Shown here: positions 33,921 through 42,812 of the stretch, piece after piece | How the letters are laid out: each line of letters opens with the position of its first letter | Numbering within the stretch: the stretch's first letter is position 1 | Source: Streptomyces griseocarneus | GTDB lineage: Bacteria > Actinomycetota > Actinomycetes > Streptomycetales > Streptomycetaceae | NCBI GenBank assembly: GCA_003674045.1 | Contig: PENC01000019.1 | Location: 1-64,000, forward strand | Direction: 5' to 3' | Length of the DNA stretch: 64,000 nt | Made by a program: the position numbers and the translations under genes | The notes under the pieces: generated by a model | What the model was told of the DNA's origin: nothing | Seen by the model: the letters and a program-made list of their open reading frames with translations, nothing else | Database searches by the model: none

Positions 33921-34677
33921 GGGTATCTCCTGCGAAGAGGGTGGTGAGGGCGTGGGTGAGCGCGCTGTGGTGGTCGGCGCCGGTCAGTCGGGCCTGTTCG
34001 CTGCGGACGACGAGGCGGTGGGCGATGGGGTAGAGCCAGTCGGGGACGGCGATGCGCAGGTGGGAGGCGTCGGGCCACCACCGTTGAAGGGGGAGCCGGT
34101 AGCGGTCCAAGGTGTCCGCGGCCTTGAGCAGGTCGGCCAGGTGCGGGGCGCGCTGGTAGGCGGCGCGGTGCTCGCTCGGGAAGGCGTCGTAGGGAAGGTC
34201 GTGGACAGCGATGGCGGTGGCTGCCTCGGCGCGCGCGGACTGGGAGAGGTCCTGTCCGAAGGCGGCGAGCACGGTGTCGGCGTGCTCGGCGAACCAGGAT
34301 CCGGCCCGCTGCCCGTGCCCGGGGTCGGCGCGGTCGTTGTGCCGTCGGCAGTCGTGCACAGTCGCCGCGGTGCACAGGGCCGCGGTGTGTTCGCGGTCGA
34401 GTCCGTGCTCGCGGGCCAGCAGGCAGGCGAGGACACTGACCCGGGCGCCGTGCTGGATGCCGTGCAGGGAGTCGGCCAGGTGCGGGTCGGCGAACCAGGC
34501 GGGGTGAGGGACGAGCAGCAGCGGGTCCTCGGCAACGAGCAGCGGCTCGTGCGGGGCTGGCGGTGGCGGGTTGGCGGCGATCCAGGCGAGCGTGGAGGCG
34601 TCCATGCTCTGGTGGTCGGGCAGCGAGTGGGCGGCGGCGAGCTCGTGCAGCGATGGCGGCGGGTGGTGCGTGGGCAT
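33913..34677 (-). CDS. HD-domain protein
   Basis: A 254-residue metal-dependent phosphohydrolase-like protein. Residues about 73-120 (HGIQHGARVSVLACLLAREH ... LCTAATVHDCRRHND) provide the H...HD core, with later conserved-like His/Asp in IAVHDLPYDAF and DLLKAADTLDRYR. HD proteins cleave phosphate esters of nucleotides or sugars. The ATG at 34677 follows AAGGGAGAA. It overlaps the unknown 459-residue gene by 8 nt, suggesting a two-protein unit. Confidence 0.75.
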   Translation of the reverse strand: MPTHHPPPSLHELAAAHSLPDHQSMDASTLAWIAANPPPPAPHEPLLVAEDPLLLVPHPAWFADPHLADSLHGIQHGARVSVLACLLAREHGLDREHTAALCTAATVHDCRRHNDRADPGHGQRAGSWFAEHADTVLAAFGQDLSQSARAEAATAIAVHDLPYDAFPSEHRAAYQRAPHLADLLKAADTLDRYRLPLQRWWPDASHLRIAVPDWLYPIAHRLVVRSEQARLTGADHHSALTHALTTLFAGDTRA

Positions 34678-34728
34678 GGCGTTCTCCCTTGCGGACGTGG
34701 GGTGTCACGGGAGCGAGGAGCGGTCGGG

Positions 34729-35733
34729 TCAGGCCGGTGCGGGCTGACGGCGGCGCACGGCGGCGGCGCGCCCGGTGGCCGCGGCGGTCAGGAGTGCTTC
34801 GGTGACGGCCACGGCGGCCGCGCCGTCGTCGAGGGTGACCAGAGCGCCATCCGCCCCGCCGAGCAGGGCATCGCGCATCAGCCGGTGCTCGACGGCGAAC
34901 GGCGCCTCCCGCTCGGGCAGCGCGATGCGGCGCGTCTGGCCGGCGAGCACTCCGCGGAAGACCCCCGGCGCGGCGGGGGCGGCGGCATTGGTGTGATGGG
35001 TGAGCGTGCCCGCGACGGTGTCAGCGGTCAGCACCCCGGCGGGCGTGTGCGCTTGGATGATCCGGTGGGTGAACGGGGTGATCCAGTCGGCGTGATGGTG
35101 GGCCAGCACACCGCCGTGCAGGCGCGCGACGGCAGTGACGGTGTCCTCGTACGGGCCGGCGAGGCTGCGGGCGGCCGCGGTGACGGAGGCGACGGGCTGC
35201 CCGGCGAGCCAGGCGGCGAGGTCGACGTCGTGCACCACCAAGTCGAGGGCGACCCCGACGTCGAGGATGCGGCCCGAGTAGGGGCCCTGGCGGCGGGTGG
35301 TGAGCTGCCACAACTCTCCGAATTCGCCGGCGTGCAGGCGGCGGGCGAGTTCGGCCACCGGGGCCTGGTGGCGTTCGCAGTGCCCGACGGTGGCCACCAC
35401 TCCCGCTCGGGCGAACGCGTCGGCGATGCGCCAGCCGGCCTCGGCCGTCGGCGCGAGCGGCTTCTCGATCAGCGCGGGGGTGCCGGCGTCCGCGAGCGCG
35501 AGGGCGTACGGCTCGTGCGTAGCGGTCGGCGTGGCGATGACGCAGTAGTCCAGGTCCAGCGTCAGCAGCTCCGGCAGGCCGGAGGCGGTGCGGTGTCCGG
35601 GGAAGGCGGCGCGCGCGGCGGGGTCCGGATCGGCCAGGGCGACCAGGTCGATGCCGGGAAGGGCGGCCAGCGTGCGGGCATGGACGGTGCCGGCCCGGCC
35701 CAGACCGATGACGGCGGTACGCAGTCTCTTCAC
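34729..35733 (-). CDS. Gfo/Idh/MocA-family oxidoreductase
   Basis: A 334-residue NAD(P)-dependent sugar dehydrogenase-like protein: VIGLGRAGTVHARTL (about 8-22, GxGxxG), ADPDPAAR, YCVIATPTATHEPYALALAD, and EKPLAPTAE with the conserved EKP Lys. VHDVDLAAWL in the C-terminal domain matches the active-site His/Asp region. It likely oxidises or reduces a sugar hydroxyl at C3 or a cyclitol. The GTG at 35733 has TGGAG upstream. Confidence 0.86.
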   Translation of the reverse strand: MKRLRTAVIGLGRAGTVHARTLAALPGIDLVALADPDPAARAAFPGHRTASGLPELLTLDLDYCVIATPTATHEPYALALADAGTPALIEKPLAPTAEAGWRIADAFARAGVVATVGHCERHQAPVAELARRLHAGEFGELWQLTTRRQGPYSGRILDVGVALDLVVHDVDLAAWLAGQPVASVTAAARSLAGPYEDTVTAVARLHGGVLAHHHADWITPFTHRIIQAHTPAGVLTADTVAGTLTHHTNAAAPAAPGVFRGVLAGQTRRIALPEREAPFAVEHRLMRDALLGGADGALVTLDDGAAAVAVTEALLTAAATGRAAAVRRRQPAPA

Positions 35734-35789
35734 AGAACGCTCCAGGACAAGAAGAAGAGGGACGGCGTGAGGGCGAGGCCCCCCTGGGG

Positions 35790-36872
35790 TCACAGGGGGG
35801 ACGGGGCGGGCGGGCGCCAGGCGTTGATCCGGCTCGCGCTGGTCTCCCCCCGCATCCAGTCGGGGATGGAATTCGGCGTGCTGCGCACCCACTCGACATA
35901 GCGCGCGATCCCGTCGGCGACCGCGACCCGCGGGCTCCAGCCCAGGACGCGGCGCATGCGGGTGGTGTCGGCGCACGCGCCGAGCGGGTCCTGCGCGACG
36001 CGGGGGGCGTCGACGACCTCGGCATCGGGGAAGCGGGCCCGGATGTGGGCGGCAACCTCGCGGACGGCGGTGGGGATGCCGGTGCCGACGTTGAGGGTCT
36101 GCCCGGCGGCCGCCGGGGCGGTCAGGCAGCGCACGACGGCCTCGGCGGCGTCGTCGCGGAAGAGGAAGTCGCGGACCTGGTGGCCCCCGTTGTTGAGCAG
36201 GAGCTGCTGGCCCAGCGCGGCGTACATGGTGAACTGCGCCACCACCCACGAGGCGGCGCCCGGTTTGGGTACCTGGCCGGGCCCGTAGACGCTGAAGGGG
36301 CGCAGGATCGTGAAGTCGCAGCCGGCCGTCCCCAGGATCTGACGGGTGTGGCCTTCGGCCCAGAGTTTGCTGTTGGCGTAGATGTTGAGCGGGTCCAGCG
36401 GCTGGTCCTCGGTGAAGCTTTCGGCCTGCTCGGGGCGCGCGGCGTGCGGGGCGCCGTGGCCGTAGACCTGGGCGGTGGACAGCAGGACGAAGCGGCGCAC
36501 GCGGCGGGCGGCCGCCACGGCCCGCAGCACCGTGTCAGTTCCGGTCAGGTTGGAGCGGACGGCGGTCGCAGGTTCGGCGGTGCAGCCGTGGACGGAGGAG
36601 TGGGCGGCGGCGTGGACGACGTAGTCGGCGTCGGCGACCAGGCTGCCGACGAGGTGCTCGTCGCAGATGTCACCGACGGTCAGCTGCAGATCTCCGGGGC
36701 CGGTGCCCAGCAGGGTGAGGGTGGTGGGTCCGTAGGCGCTCAGGTTGTCCAGCAGGAGCGGCATCGCCCCGGCGCGGGTGAGGGCGGCGCGGATCGCGGT
36801 GCCGAGGAAACCGGCTCCGCCGGTGACCAGGACGCGGGCGCCGTTCAGGTCGTCGTGTGGCTGAGGGGTCAC
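35790..36872 (-). CDS. NAD-dependent epimerase/dehydratase
   Basis: A 360-residue extended SDR: VTGGAGFLGTAIRAALTRAG (about 15-34), LLDNLSAYG, AAAHSSVHGC, LLSTAQVYGHG, YANSK (YxxxK) and DFLFRDDAAEAVVRCL. It resembles GalE/RmlB-like NDP-sugar enzymes. The GTG at 36872 follows GGGAGG. With the second SDR at 31.4 kb, the block has two successive sugar nucleotide modifications. Confidence 0.87.
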   Translation of the reverse strand: MTPQPHDDLNGARVLVTGGAGFLGTAIRAALTRAGAMPLLLDNLSAYGPTTLTLLGTGPGDLQLTVGDICDEHLVGSLVADADYVVHAAAHSSVHGCTAEPATAVRSNLTGTDTVLRAVAAARRVRRFVLLSTAQVYGHGAPHAARPEQAESFTEDQPLDPLNIYANSKLWAEGHTRQILGTAGCDFTILRPFSVYGPGQVPKPGAASWVVAQFTMYAALGQQLLLNNGGHQVRDFLFRDDAAEAVVRCLTAPAAAGQTLNVGTGIPTAVREVAAHIRARFPDAEVVDAPRVAQDPLGACADTTRMRRVLGWSPRVAVADGIARYVEWVRSTPNSIPDWMRGETSASRINAWRPPAPSPL

Positions 36873-36903
36873 GGGGGCCTCCCTGTCGGTCGGTGCGGGC
36901 GGG

Positions 36904-37827
36904 TCAGGAGCAGATGAGGGTGCCGGTGTATTTGGTGAGGGCGAAGTAGCCGACGTCGTCGATGACCGTCTGGACGCTCGCGCGCACGCGCTCCTCGAGC
37001 TCGGTGAAGAACGCGGGCGCCAGGCCCTCGCCGGGCTTGCTGCCGGCGCAGCAGTAGTTGCTGCTGCGGTAGAAGGCCAGGAACGGGTCGGCCTTGGCGA
37101 ACTGCAGCTGGTCCTGCCAGTCGGCCCGCTCGACCGTCGCGAAGTGCGGGGCGAGCTGGGCAGGGCCGTTGTCCAGGGAGATCCGGGCCTTGGGAGTGGC
37201 GCGGAACAGGTGCTGCGGGGCATTCATTTCCCGCAGCGCCGCGAAGTGGACGTCGTACATCTCGACCATGGAGTCGGGGCGGTCGGTGGCGAGCAGGAAC
37301 CGGCCGCCCGACCGCAGGACGCGCCGTACCTCGGCGAAGCATCGTTGCAGGTCGGTGACGTAATGCGCCATGTAGACGGCCATGACCCGGTCGAAGCTGT
37401 GGTCGGGGAACATCACCAGGTCATCAGCGCTGCCCTCGACGAAGTCGCACGGCGTCGCCACGCCGTCCAGGCGCGATCGCGCCACGTCCAGGACCGCGGG
37501 CGCGATGTCGAGGCCGACCAGGTGGCCGGCCGCCAGGTAGGGGCGGATCCTCGCCAGGATCTCGCCGTTCCCGCAGCCCAGATCCAACAGTTCCTCCGCG
37601 CCGCGCAGGTCGAGCGCACGGATCAACTGGTCATGCAACGCCAGGGGGTTGGTGCGGAACCGGTCATGGACGAGCTGCTTCGCGTCCAGCTTGCTGGTGT
37701 CGGTGAAGTAGGTGTCGCGGGCGTCCTCGGCCCGCAGCTCGAAGTACTGATCGGGGATCACCCGGGACGCCAGACCGTCCAACTCGGGTGTGCGGAAGTC
37801 CATTTCCTCGCCGGTGAGGATCGACAA
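36904..37827 (-). CDS. SAM-dependent methyltransferase
   Basis: A 307-residue class I methyltransferase: LLDLGCGNGEILARI (about 84-98), VGLDIAPAVLDVARS, FVEGSADDLVMFP, and LRSGGRFLLATDRPDS. The 70-residue N-terminal and 90-residue C-terminal extensions may bind the acceptor. First gene of the leftward block; the TTG at 37827 (GGAG upstream) or the ATG at 37803 are possible starts. It may N- or O-methylate the sugar or final product. Confidence 0.8.
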   Translation of the reverse strand: MSILTGEEMDFRTPELDGLASRVIPDQYFELRAEDARDTYFTDTSKLDAKQLVHDRFRTNPLALHDQLIRALDLRGAEELLDLGCGNGEILARIRPYLAAGHLVGLDIAPAVLDVARSRLDGVATPCDFVEGSADDLVMFPDHSFDRVMAVYMAHYVTDLQRCFAEVRRVLRSGGRFLLATDRPDSMVEMYDVHFAALREMNAPQHLFRATPKARISLDNGPAQLAPHFATVERADWQDQLQFAKADPFLAFYRSSNYCCAGSKPGEGLAPAFFTELEERVRASVQTVIDDVGYFALTKYTGTLICS

Positions 37828-37970
37828 GACACACGCTCCGATCGTGAGCCATCAGCGGATTCAGCAGGCGGCGGGCGCCTGTCCGGCCGGGCGGGCCGGT
37901 GTGCTGCCACCGTGGCCCGCAACGCAGTACCCCGGGAAGTGGCCCGGACGGTGCCGTCCCCGTGCGGCCG

Positions 37971-37988
37971 GGAGCACCGCCGGAGCAC
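37971..37988. promoter_or_regulatory. 11-bp-phased GGAGCAC direct repeat in divergent promoter
   Basis: GGAGCAC occurs at 37971-37977 and again at 37982-37988, one helical turn apart, between the methyltransferase (leftward) and HTH/TPR regulator (rightward). The same arrangement is seen upstream of the RpiB-like gene (30159-30176), and CGGTGTGCT occurs at 37897 as it does at 24691. Possibly a shared operator. Confidence 0.4.
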
Positions 37989-38066
37989 TGCCACGTGTGC
38001 TTCCGCACGGAGCCCAAGGGCCGCTAGCGTCGCCCGGACATCCGCGCGCCGACGCAGGAGGCAACC

Positions 38067-39404
38067 GTGCCGCAGATCCACCGGTTGATCACCGCACGCA
38101 AGGTCCGGAACATGACGCGGCCCGACCTCGCCCGCGCCCTGCGCCGACTCAGCGCCCGGCGCAAACCGGCTCTGGGAACCGCCCCCTCGGGCGTCCTACG
38201 CTGGGAAGCCGGCCGGGAGCCCAACAAGCCGACCCAGAAATTCCTGGCCGAGCTGTTCGACATCGATCCCACCCTCGTCGACACCCACCCGTACCCCGCT
38301 TGGCTCGAGTTCGACCCGCTTCAGCAGTACACCGCCTTCCCGTGGACCCCCCAAGGCGCCCTGGACGCACTCAGAGACTCAGCCGGGAGTGACATGCATC
38401 GCCGGTCCTTCATCCTCAGCTCGGCAGCACTGACCACCGCCCTCCTGTCCTGGCTCACCGCCGACCCGGCAGCCGCCGGCGAGATCACCAGCGGCCGGCG
38501 CATCGGCGAAGCCGCCGTCACCGCCATAGAACGCCGCGTACGCACGCTGCGCCGCACCGACGACGAAGACGGCGGCGGAACCCTGATCCACGACGCCGCC
38601 TCCGCCAAGGACCTGGTCACCGACCTCCTGCAGAACCGCAGCTACTCCCTGGAGCACGGCCGACGGCTCTTCGCCGCCGCCGCGGACCTGGAACGCATGC
38701 AGGCCTGGGCGACCTTCGACGTCCACGGCCTGTGCGACGACCGCGCCTTCACCTCCGCCCTGCACGCCGCACACAGCGCAGGCGATGCGGCACTGGGCGC
38801 GCACATCCTCACCTTCTGGGCCGCCGCGGCCTACAACTGCGACCGCCCGGCCGACGCGGAAACCCTGGCCTCCACCGCCCTCAGCACGGTCCGCGGCAAA
38901 ACCGCCCCGCGCGTCGAAGCCCTCGTCTACGCCCGCCGGGCCCGCGCCCGCTCCCACCTCCACGACGAGCGGTGCTGGTCCGACCTCGACCACGCCGAAC
39001 GCCACCTGCACCGCTCAGACCGCTCCAAAGGGGACGAGCCGGAGTGGGCGTACTGGTTCGACCTCGCCGAGTTCCAGGGCTCCCGCGCCTCCAGCCAGCT
39101 GACCATGGGCCTCCCCCGCGACGCGGAGGCCACGTTCGCGGCCGCGGCACGGGCCTTCGACGGGAGCGACAGGAGCGCCCTGCGCACGCATGCCCTTTAC
39201 CTCGTGCGGCAAGCCGACGCTCAGTGGCGCCAGGGGCACTACGAACAAGCCTGCGGAACCGCCCACCAGGCCCTGGATCTGACCGACCGGATCAGCTCCC
39301 AGCGCACCGCCGGCCCCCTCCGGGACCTGGCCCGCACCATGAAGCCCCACAGAGACATCGCCGCCGTCCGGGACCTTCGTGAGCGGGTCGCCACGGCCGG
39401 ATGA
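38067..39404 (+). CDS. HTH/TPR transcriptional regulator
   Basis: A 445-residue regulator of the same general type as the one at 23.1-24.5 kb. The N-terminal XRE-like HTH (ITARKVRNMTRPDLARALRR ... GVLRWEAGREPNKPTQKF) includes the recognition region VLRWEAGRE. A Ser/Ala-rich hydrophobic segment (FILSSAALTTALLSWL, about 112-127) follows, then TPR-like repeats. The GTG at 38067 follows GCAGGAGGC. It diverges from the leftward sugar block and probably regulates it. Confidence 0.8.
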   Translation: MPQIHRLITARKVRNMTRPDLARALRRLSARRKPALGTAPSGVLRWEAGREPNKPTQKFLAELFDIDPTLVDTHPYPAWLEFDPLQQYTAFPWTPQGALDALRDSAGSDMHRRSFILSSAALTTALLSWLTADPAAAGEITSGRRIGEAAVTAIERRVRTLRRTDDEDGGGTLIHDAASAKDLVTDLLQNRSYSLEHGRRLFAAAADLERMQAWATFDVHGLCDDRAFTSALHAAHSAGDAALGAHILTFWAAAAYNCDRPADAETLASTALSTVRGKTAPRVEALVYARRARARSHLHDERCWSDLDHAERHLHRSDRSKGDEPEWAYWFDLAEFQGSRASSQLTMGLPRDAEATFAAAARAFDGSDRSALRTHALYLVRQADAQWRQGHYEQACGTAHQALDLTDRISSQRTAGPLRDLARTMKPHRDIAAVRDLRERVATAG

Positions 39405-39426
39405 CGTGCCCGGCGCTCGCCGCTCG

Positions 39427-40308
39427 TCAGACGATCGGCGGCCGACCGGCACGCGTCAGCCGCCACACCGTCCGCCACGACATCGGCCGCCGTTCGCCGT
39501 GGCCACCGCGCAGCCCCTCCGCGAACCCCTTGAACCACACGCCCAGGCTGCCGGAGGACCGGAACCGGTACACGCTCAGCACAATCCAGGTGGCCAGGTA
39601 GAGCGGAACCAGGGGCGCGGGCAGGCGCCGGTAGGCGACCCAGACCCGGTTGCGAGCGACCAGCCGGTAGAACGGACCGTGCCGGGCCGGGTTCGTCGCG
39701 GGATGGTGCACCTCGATGTCACCCGCGTACCACCCGACCCGGCCGAGGTCCCACAGCCTCCAGCTCAGGTCGACTCCCTCATGGAACAGGAAGAAATGCC
39801 CAGGCCAGCGGCCTGCCGCCTCAAAATCGGAGCGACGGACCAAGACGATGCCCTCCGCCATCACCGTGACCACGCCCGAGCGCCTGGCATCCCCCGAACG
39901 CAGCCGGGGAACCCACCGGCCGAGCGTCTGCCCAGTACCGGGATCAGCGATACGCGGCTGGACATAGGCAGCATCGGGGTGACGGTCGAACTCCGTCACC
40001 AGCCTCGTAATGGTCTGCGGATCGGGGAGGACCGCATCGTTGTCGAAAAACAGAACGAACTCGGCGCTGCCACTACCCGCAGCGAGAGCCTCCGCACCGA
40101 CATTCCGCCCTTCCGGAATCCCCGTGTTCACCGGGAGGGAGACGCTCTTCACCCCATCGGGGACGAAATCAGGCTCGACCCCGTTGCCGACGATCACCAC
40201 CCGCAGATCCACCCCCTGCTGGGCGAGGACCGACGACATCGCCTCCCGGAACTCCCGGTCCCGGTCATTCATGGTGAGCACGACCACGTCGACAGCACGC
40301 TTGGCCAC
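39427..40308 (-). CDS. Family 2 glycosyltransferase
   Basis: A 293-residue GT-A fold glycosyltransferase: VDVVVLTMNDR (start of the nucleotide-sugar domain), VIVGNGVEPDF, NTGIPEGRNVGAEA, FFDNDAVLPD with the DxD metal motif, and HEGVDLSWRLWDLG near the catalytic base. A hydrophobic helix near 230-250 (VPLYLATWIVLSVYRF) suggests membrane association. The GTG at 40308 follows AGGGAAG; longer starts are possible. It probably transfers a sugar made by the neighbouring block. Confidence 0.85.
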   Translation of the reverse strand: MAKRAVDVVVLTMNDRDREFREAMSSVLAQQGVDLRVVIVGNGVEPDFVPDGVKSVSLPVNTGIPEGRNVGAEALAAGSGSAEFVLFFDNDAVLPDPQTITRLVTEFDRHPDAAYVQPRIADPGTGQTLGRWVPRLRSGDARRSGVVTVMAEGIVLVRRSDFEAAGRWPGHFFLFHEGVDLSWRLWDLGRVGWYAGDIEVHHPATNPARHGPFYRLVARNRVWVAYRRLPAPLVPLYLATWIVLSVYRFRSSGSLGVWFKGFAEGLRGGHGERRPMSWRTVWRLTRAGRPPIV

Positions 40309-40730
40309 TACTTCTTCCCTGCTCACCTGTGTCCTGTCCTTCGGATCCCGGCCGCGGCGCCCGGTTCGCTCTGCGGCACCTCGATACGGGCGCATGGCCG
40401 CCGGACGTCGGCTGTCGCCGACGGTGTACGGGCACCGCGCAGCGTACCGCCCCAAGCAGTCGCGGAAGAATTCCAGATGTCACGCCACCATTGCAAGCAG
40501 TAACACTGCGTAAACGATCCAGGTGTGCAGCACCACCGCGGGCAACTCCCCTGCACCGAAGCCCGGCAGCAGAACATCGCCTACGCCTGATCACCAGCAA
40601 TCGACCCTCCGTGCGACAGTCGCGCCGGGGCAGTCCCCAGAAGCGGTGCATTCACACGCCGATCCGACCAGCCGCCAACTGTCCCGCACTACGCTCGCGC
40701 CCACCCCGACCACTGAGGAGCCGTACCCCC

Positions 40731-41783
40731 GTGCCATCGTTCTCCCGCCTCCCCCACACCCAGCAGCTCGACCTGCTCGAGGGACTGACCCGGGCCGCGC
40801 TGACCAAGCACTACGGACTCGACGGCGCGGCCGTGCGGATGGAAGTCCAGCAGTACGAGGACAACGCCGTCTGGCGCATCACTCCCCCGGGCCGCAGTTC
40901 CTTCGTGGCCCGCCTGTCCGTCCGTGACGGCCGCCCCGCCCAGCAGCAGCGCAGCGAGATGCGGTGGCTGGAGAGCCTGGCCGCGTCCCGCACGGTCGCC
41001 GTCCCCGAACCCGTCACCACCACCGGCGGCCACTACGTGGTCCCCATCGACGTCCCCGCCCACGACGAGCCAGCCACTCTCGCCCTACTGCACTGGCTGC
41101 CCGGCACAGCAGAGCCCCCCTACCGCCAGCCCGGCGTGGCACAGGAGATGGGCCGAGCGGCCGCCCATCTGCACGAGCACGCCGCGACGGTGCCGCTGCC
41201 GGATTTCGATCGGCCGGTCTGGAACGCGGAGACGATCCTCCTCAAAGGCTATGCCCTCGTCGATCCGGCCGCCCAGGAGCAGCTGGGCGCCGAGGGCACC
41301 GCCGCGCTCCGCAAGATCGCCGAGCTGATCACCCCAGCCCTCCAAGAGGGCGGCCAGGAAGACCGCGGGCGTATCCATGGCGACCTGCACCGAGAGAACA
41401 TGATCGCGATGTCCGGCGGCGGCATCGGTGTCATCGACTTCGATGACTGCGGAACCGGCCACTACCTGCTCGACATCGCCACTGCGCTCTCGTCCGTCCA
41501 CCGGATCGCACACAAGGAAGAGGGCGCCTACGAGGAGTTCGCCCACACCTTCCTGGCCGGCTACACCCAGGTACGGCCCCTGCCGACCAACTCCGCCCGG
41601 CTCCTGGAGCCCTACCTCCTGCTGCGCGACTCCTTCATCCTCAACTTCGTCACCGCGGCAGCACCGGTCAACGCCGACGTCGCCTCATGGGGACCACGCC
41701 GCATCGCCGGCATCGTGGCGCACATGCAGGCGTACCTGGATGGGCACCCCTACCCGGGCACCCTCGCCCCCGAGCAGTTCTGA
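40731..41783 (+). CDS. APH-type phosphotransferase
   Basis: A 350-residue aminoglycoside-phosphotransferase/choline-kinase fold protein. ARLSVRDG is in the N-lobe, IHGDLHRENMI (about 218-228) is the catalytic loop (HxDxxxxN as HGDLHREN), and VIDFDDCGTGHYLLD (about 237-251) holds the Mg-binding Asp. It could phosphorylate an aminosugar-containing product for self-resistance. The GTG at 40731 follows GAGGAG. The stretch 40901-40941, encoding FVARLSVRDGRPA, recurs almost exactly at 46086-46126 on the other strand. Confidence 0.83.
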   Translation: MPSFSRLPHTQQLDLLEGLTRAALTKHYGLDGAAVRMEVQQYEDNAVWRITPPGRSSFVARLSVRDGRPAQQQRSEMRWLESLAASRTVAVPEPVTTTGGHYVVPIDVPAHDEPATLALLHWLPGTAEPPYRQPGVAQEMGRAAAHLHEHAATVPLPDFDRPVWNAETILLKGYALVDPAAQEQLGAEGTAALRKIAELITPALQEGGQEDRGRIHGDLHRENMIAMSGGGIGVIDFDDCGTGHYLLDIATALSSVHRIAHKEEGAYEEFAHTFLAGYTQVRPLPTNSARLLEPYLLLRDSFILNFVTAAAPVNADVASWGPRRIAGIVAHMQAYLDGHPYPGTLAPEQF

Positions 41784-41826
41784 GCGGTACCCGGCGGCGG
41801 GTCCGCAGCCACTAGCCTGGAGCACC

Positions 41827-42339
41827 ATGCGGAAAGTCGCCGTCGTCGGTTGTGGAGGCAGCGGCAAGTCGCATCTTGCCCGCGAGCTCGGCGCCCTGCT
41901 CGGGGTACCGGTGACGCACCTGGATGCTGTGTTCTACGACGGCACCTGGAACGAGCTGCCGATGGCGGAGTTCGCCAAGGTGCAGCGGGGCCTCGTCGCC
42001 GAGTCGGCTTGGGTGATCGACGGCAACTACAACTCCACGCTGCAGATCCGGCTCGAGGCCTGCGACACGGTCGTCCTGATGGATGTCTCGACGCCGGCCG
42101 CCCTGTGGGGGATCTTCTCGCGGCAGATCCGGCACGGCGCCGGTCATCAGGGCAACGGGGTCCACAACCGGATCCACTGGGGTGTGATCAAGTACGTCGC
42201 GACGTACCGGCGCACGATGCGGCCCCGCGTCATGGCCAAGATCGAGGAGTTCGCCGCCGGGCACGCCACCGTAGTGTTGCTGACCAGCCGACGCCACACG
42301 CGCCAGTGGCTGCGGCAGGTCGCCGCCGAGGACAGCTGA
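41827..42339 (+). CDS. Small P-loop kinase (topology-modulation/FlaR-like)
   Basis: A 170-residue P-loop NTPase: VGCGGSGKSHLARELG (Walker A, about 7-22), HLDAVFYDGTWNE, VIDGNYNSTLQIR (family signature D-G-N-Y) and VVLMDV. The family, misnamed DNA topology modulation protein, is adenylate-kinase-like and probably phosphorylates a nucleotide or small molecule. The ATG at 41827 is 43 nt after the APH-type gene. Its C-terminal TSRRHTRQWL is typical. Confidence 0.82.
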   Translation: MRKVAVVGCGGSGKSHLARELGALLGVPVTHLDAVFYDGTWNELPMAEFAKVQRGLVAESAWVIDGNYNSTLQIRLEACDTVVLMDVSTPAALWGIFSRQIRHGAGHQGNGVHNRIHWGVIKYVATYRRTMRPRVMAKIEEFAAGHATVVLLTSRRHTRQWLRQVAAEDS

Positions 42340-42812
42340 TCCGGCCGCCACATCGGGCGTCCCGGGATGCCCCCGGCAGACCACCGGTGGGACATCGCAT
42401 GGCTTCAGCTGCCTTCCGTTGGCGCAAGCGCTCCTGGGCAAGCCCACCGCCCTTTCCCACTGGCGCAGCACGTCGTGGTGCCTGCAGGGGAGGTCTCTTC
42501 ACAGGCCGCGAGCTGCGACTTGGCCCTACGCCACTCGGCGGGAGACCGCCCGGGCGATAGGTCAAGAACCCCCTTCCCCTGACCGTACAGGCCACGGCCC
42601 ACATGCCCACGCCGCGGGCTCTGACCCAGAAGGGGGCTTCGCTCAGAGTTTTCCTTTAACGCGGCGAGGCGTCCATTAAAGGAAATAGTCACTCTCGGTG
42701 GCGATCTAGTCGCCAGGAGGGGTTTCGCCTCGTCGATCACGGTCGTAGAGCGCGCTTGGGCCTGCCGCCCGGGGGAGAGCACGGGTGGCAGGCCCAACGG
42801 CACCGCTCTCGC
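42340..42812. other. 473-bp intergenic region with two adjacent dyads
   Basis: No convincing gene. GC falls around 42640-42720, where TTTCCTTTAA (42650-42659) and TTAAAGGAAA (42676-42685) form a 10-bp perfect inverted repeat with a 16-bp spacer. Next to it TGGCGA (42699-42704) and TCGCCA (42710-42715) form a 6-bp dyad. They lie 100-160 bp beyond the end of the par operon and could be a partition, recombination or operator site; neither has the U-tract expected of an intrinsic terminator. Confidence 0.5.

Noticed and set aside
35779..35800. CCCCCCTG/CAGGGGGG hairpin at the epimerase stop codon as a terminator
   Set aside because: Only an 8-bp stem of homopolymeric C/G overlapping the stop; such runs are common here and the downstream Gfo/Idh gene appears to be in the same transcript.
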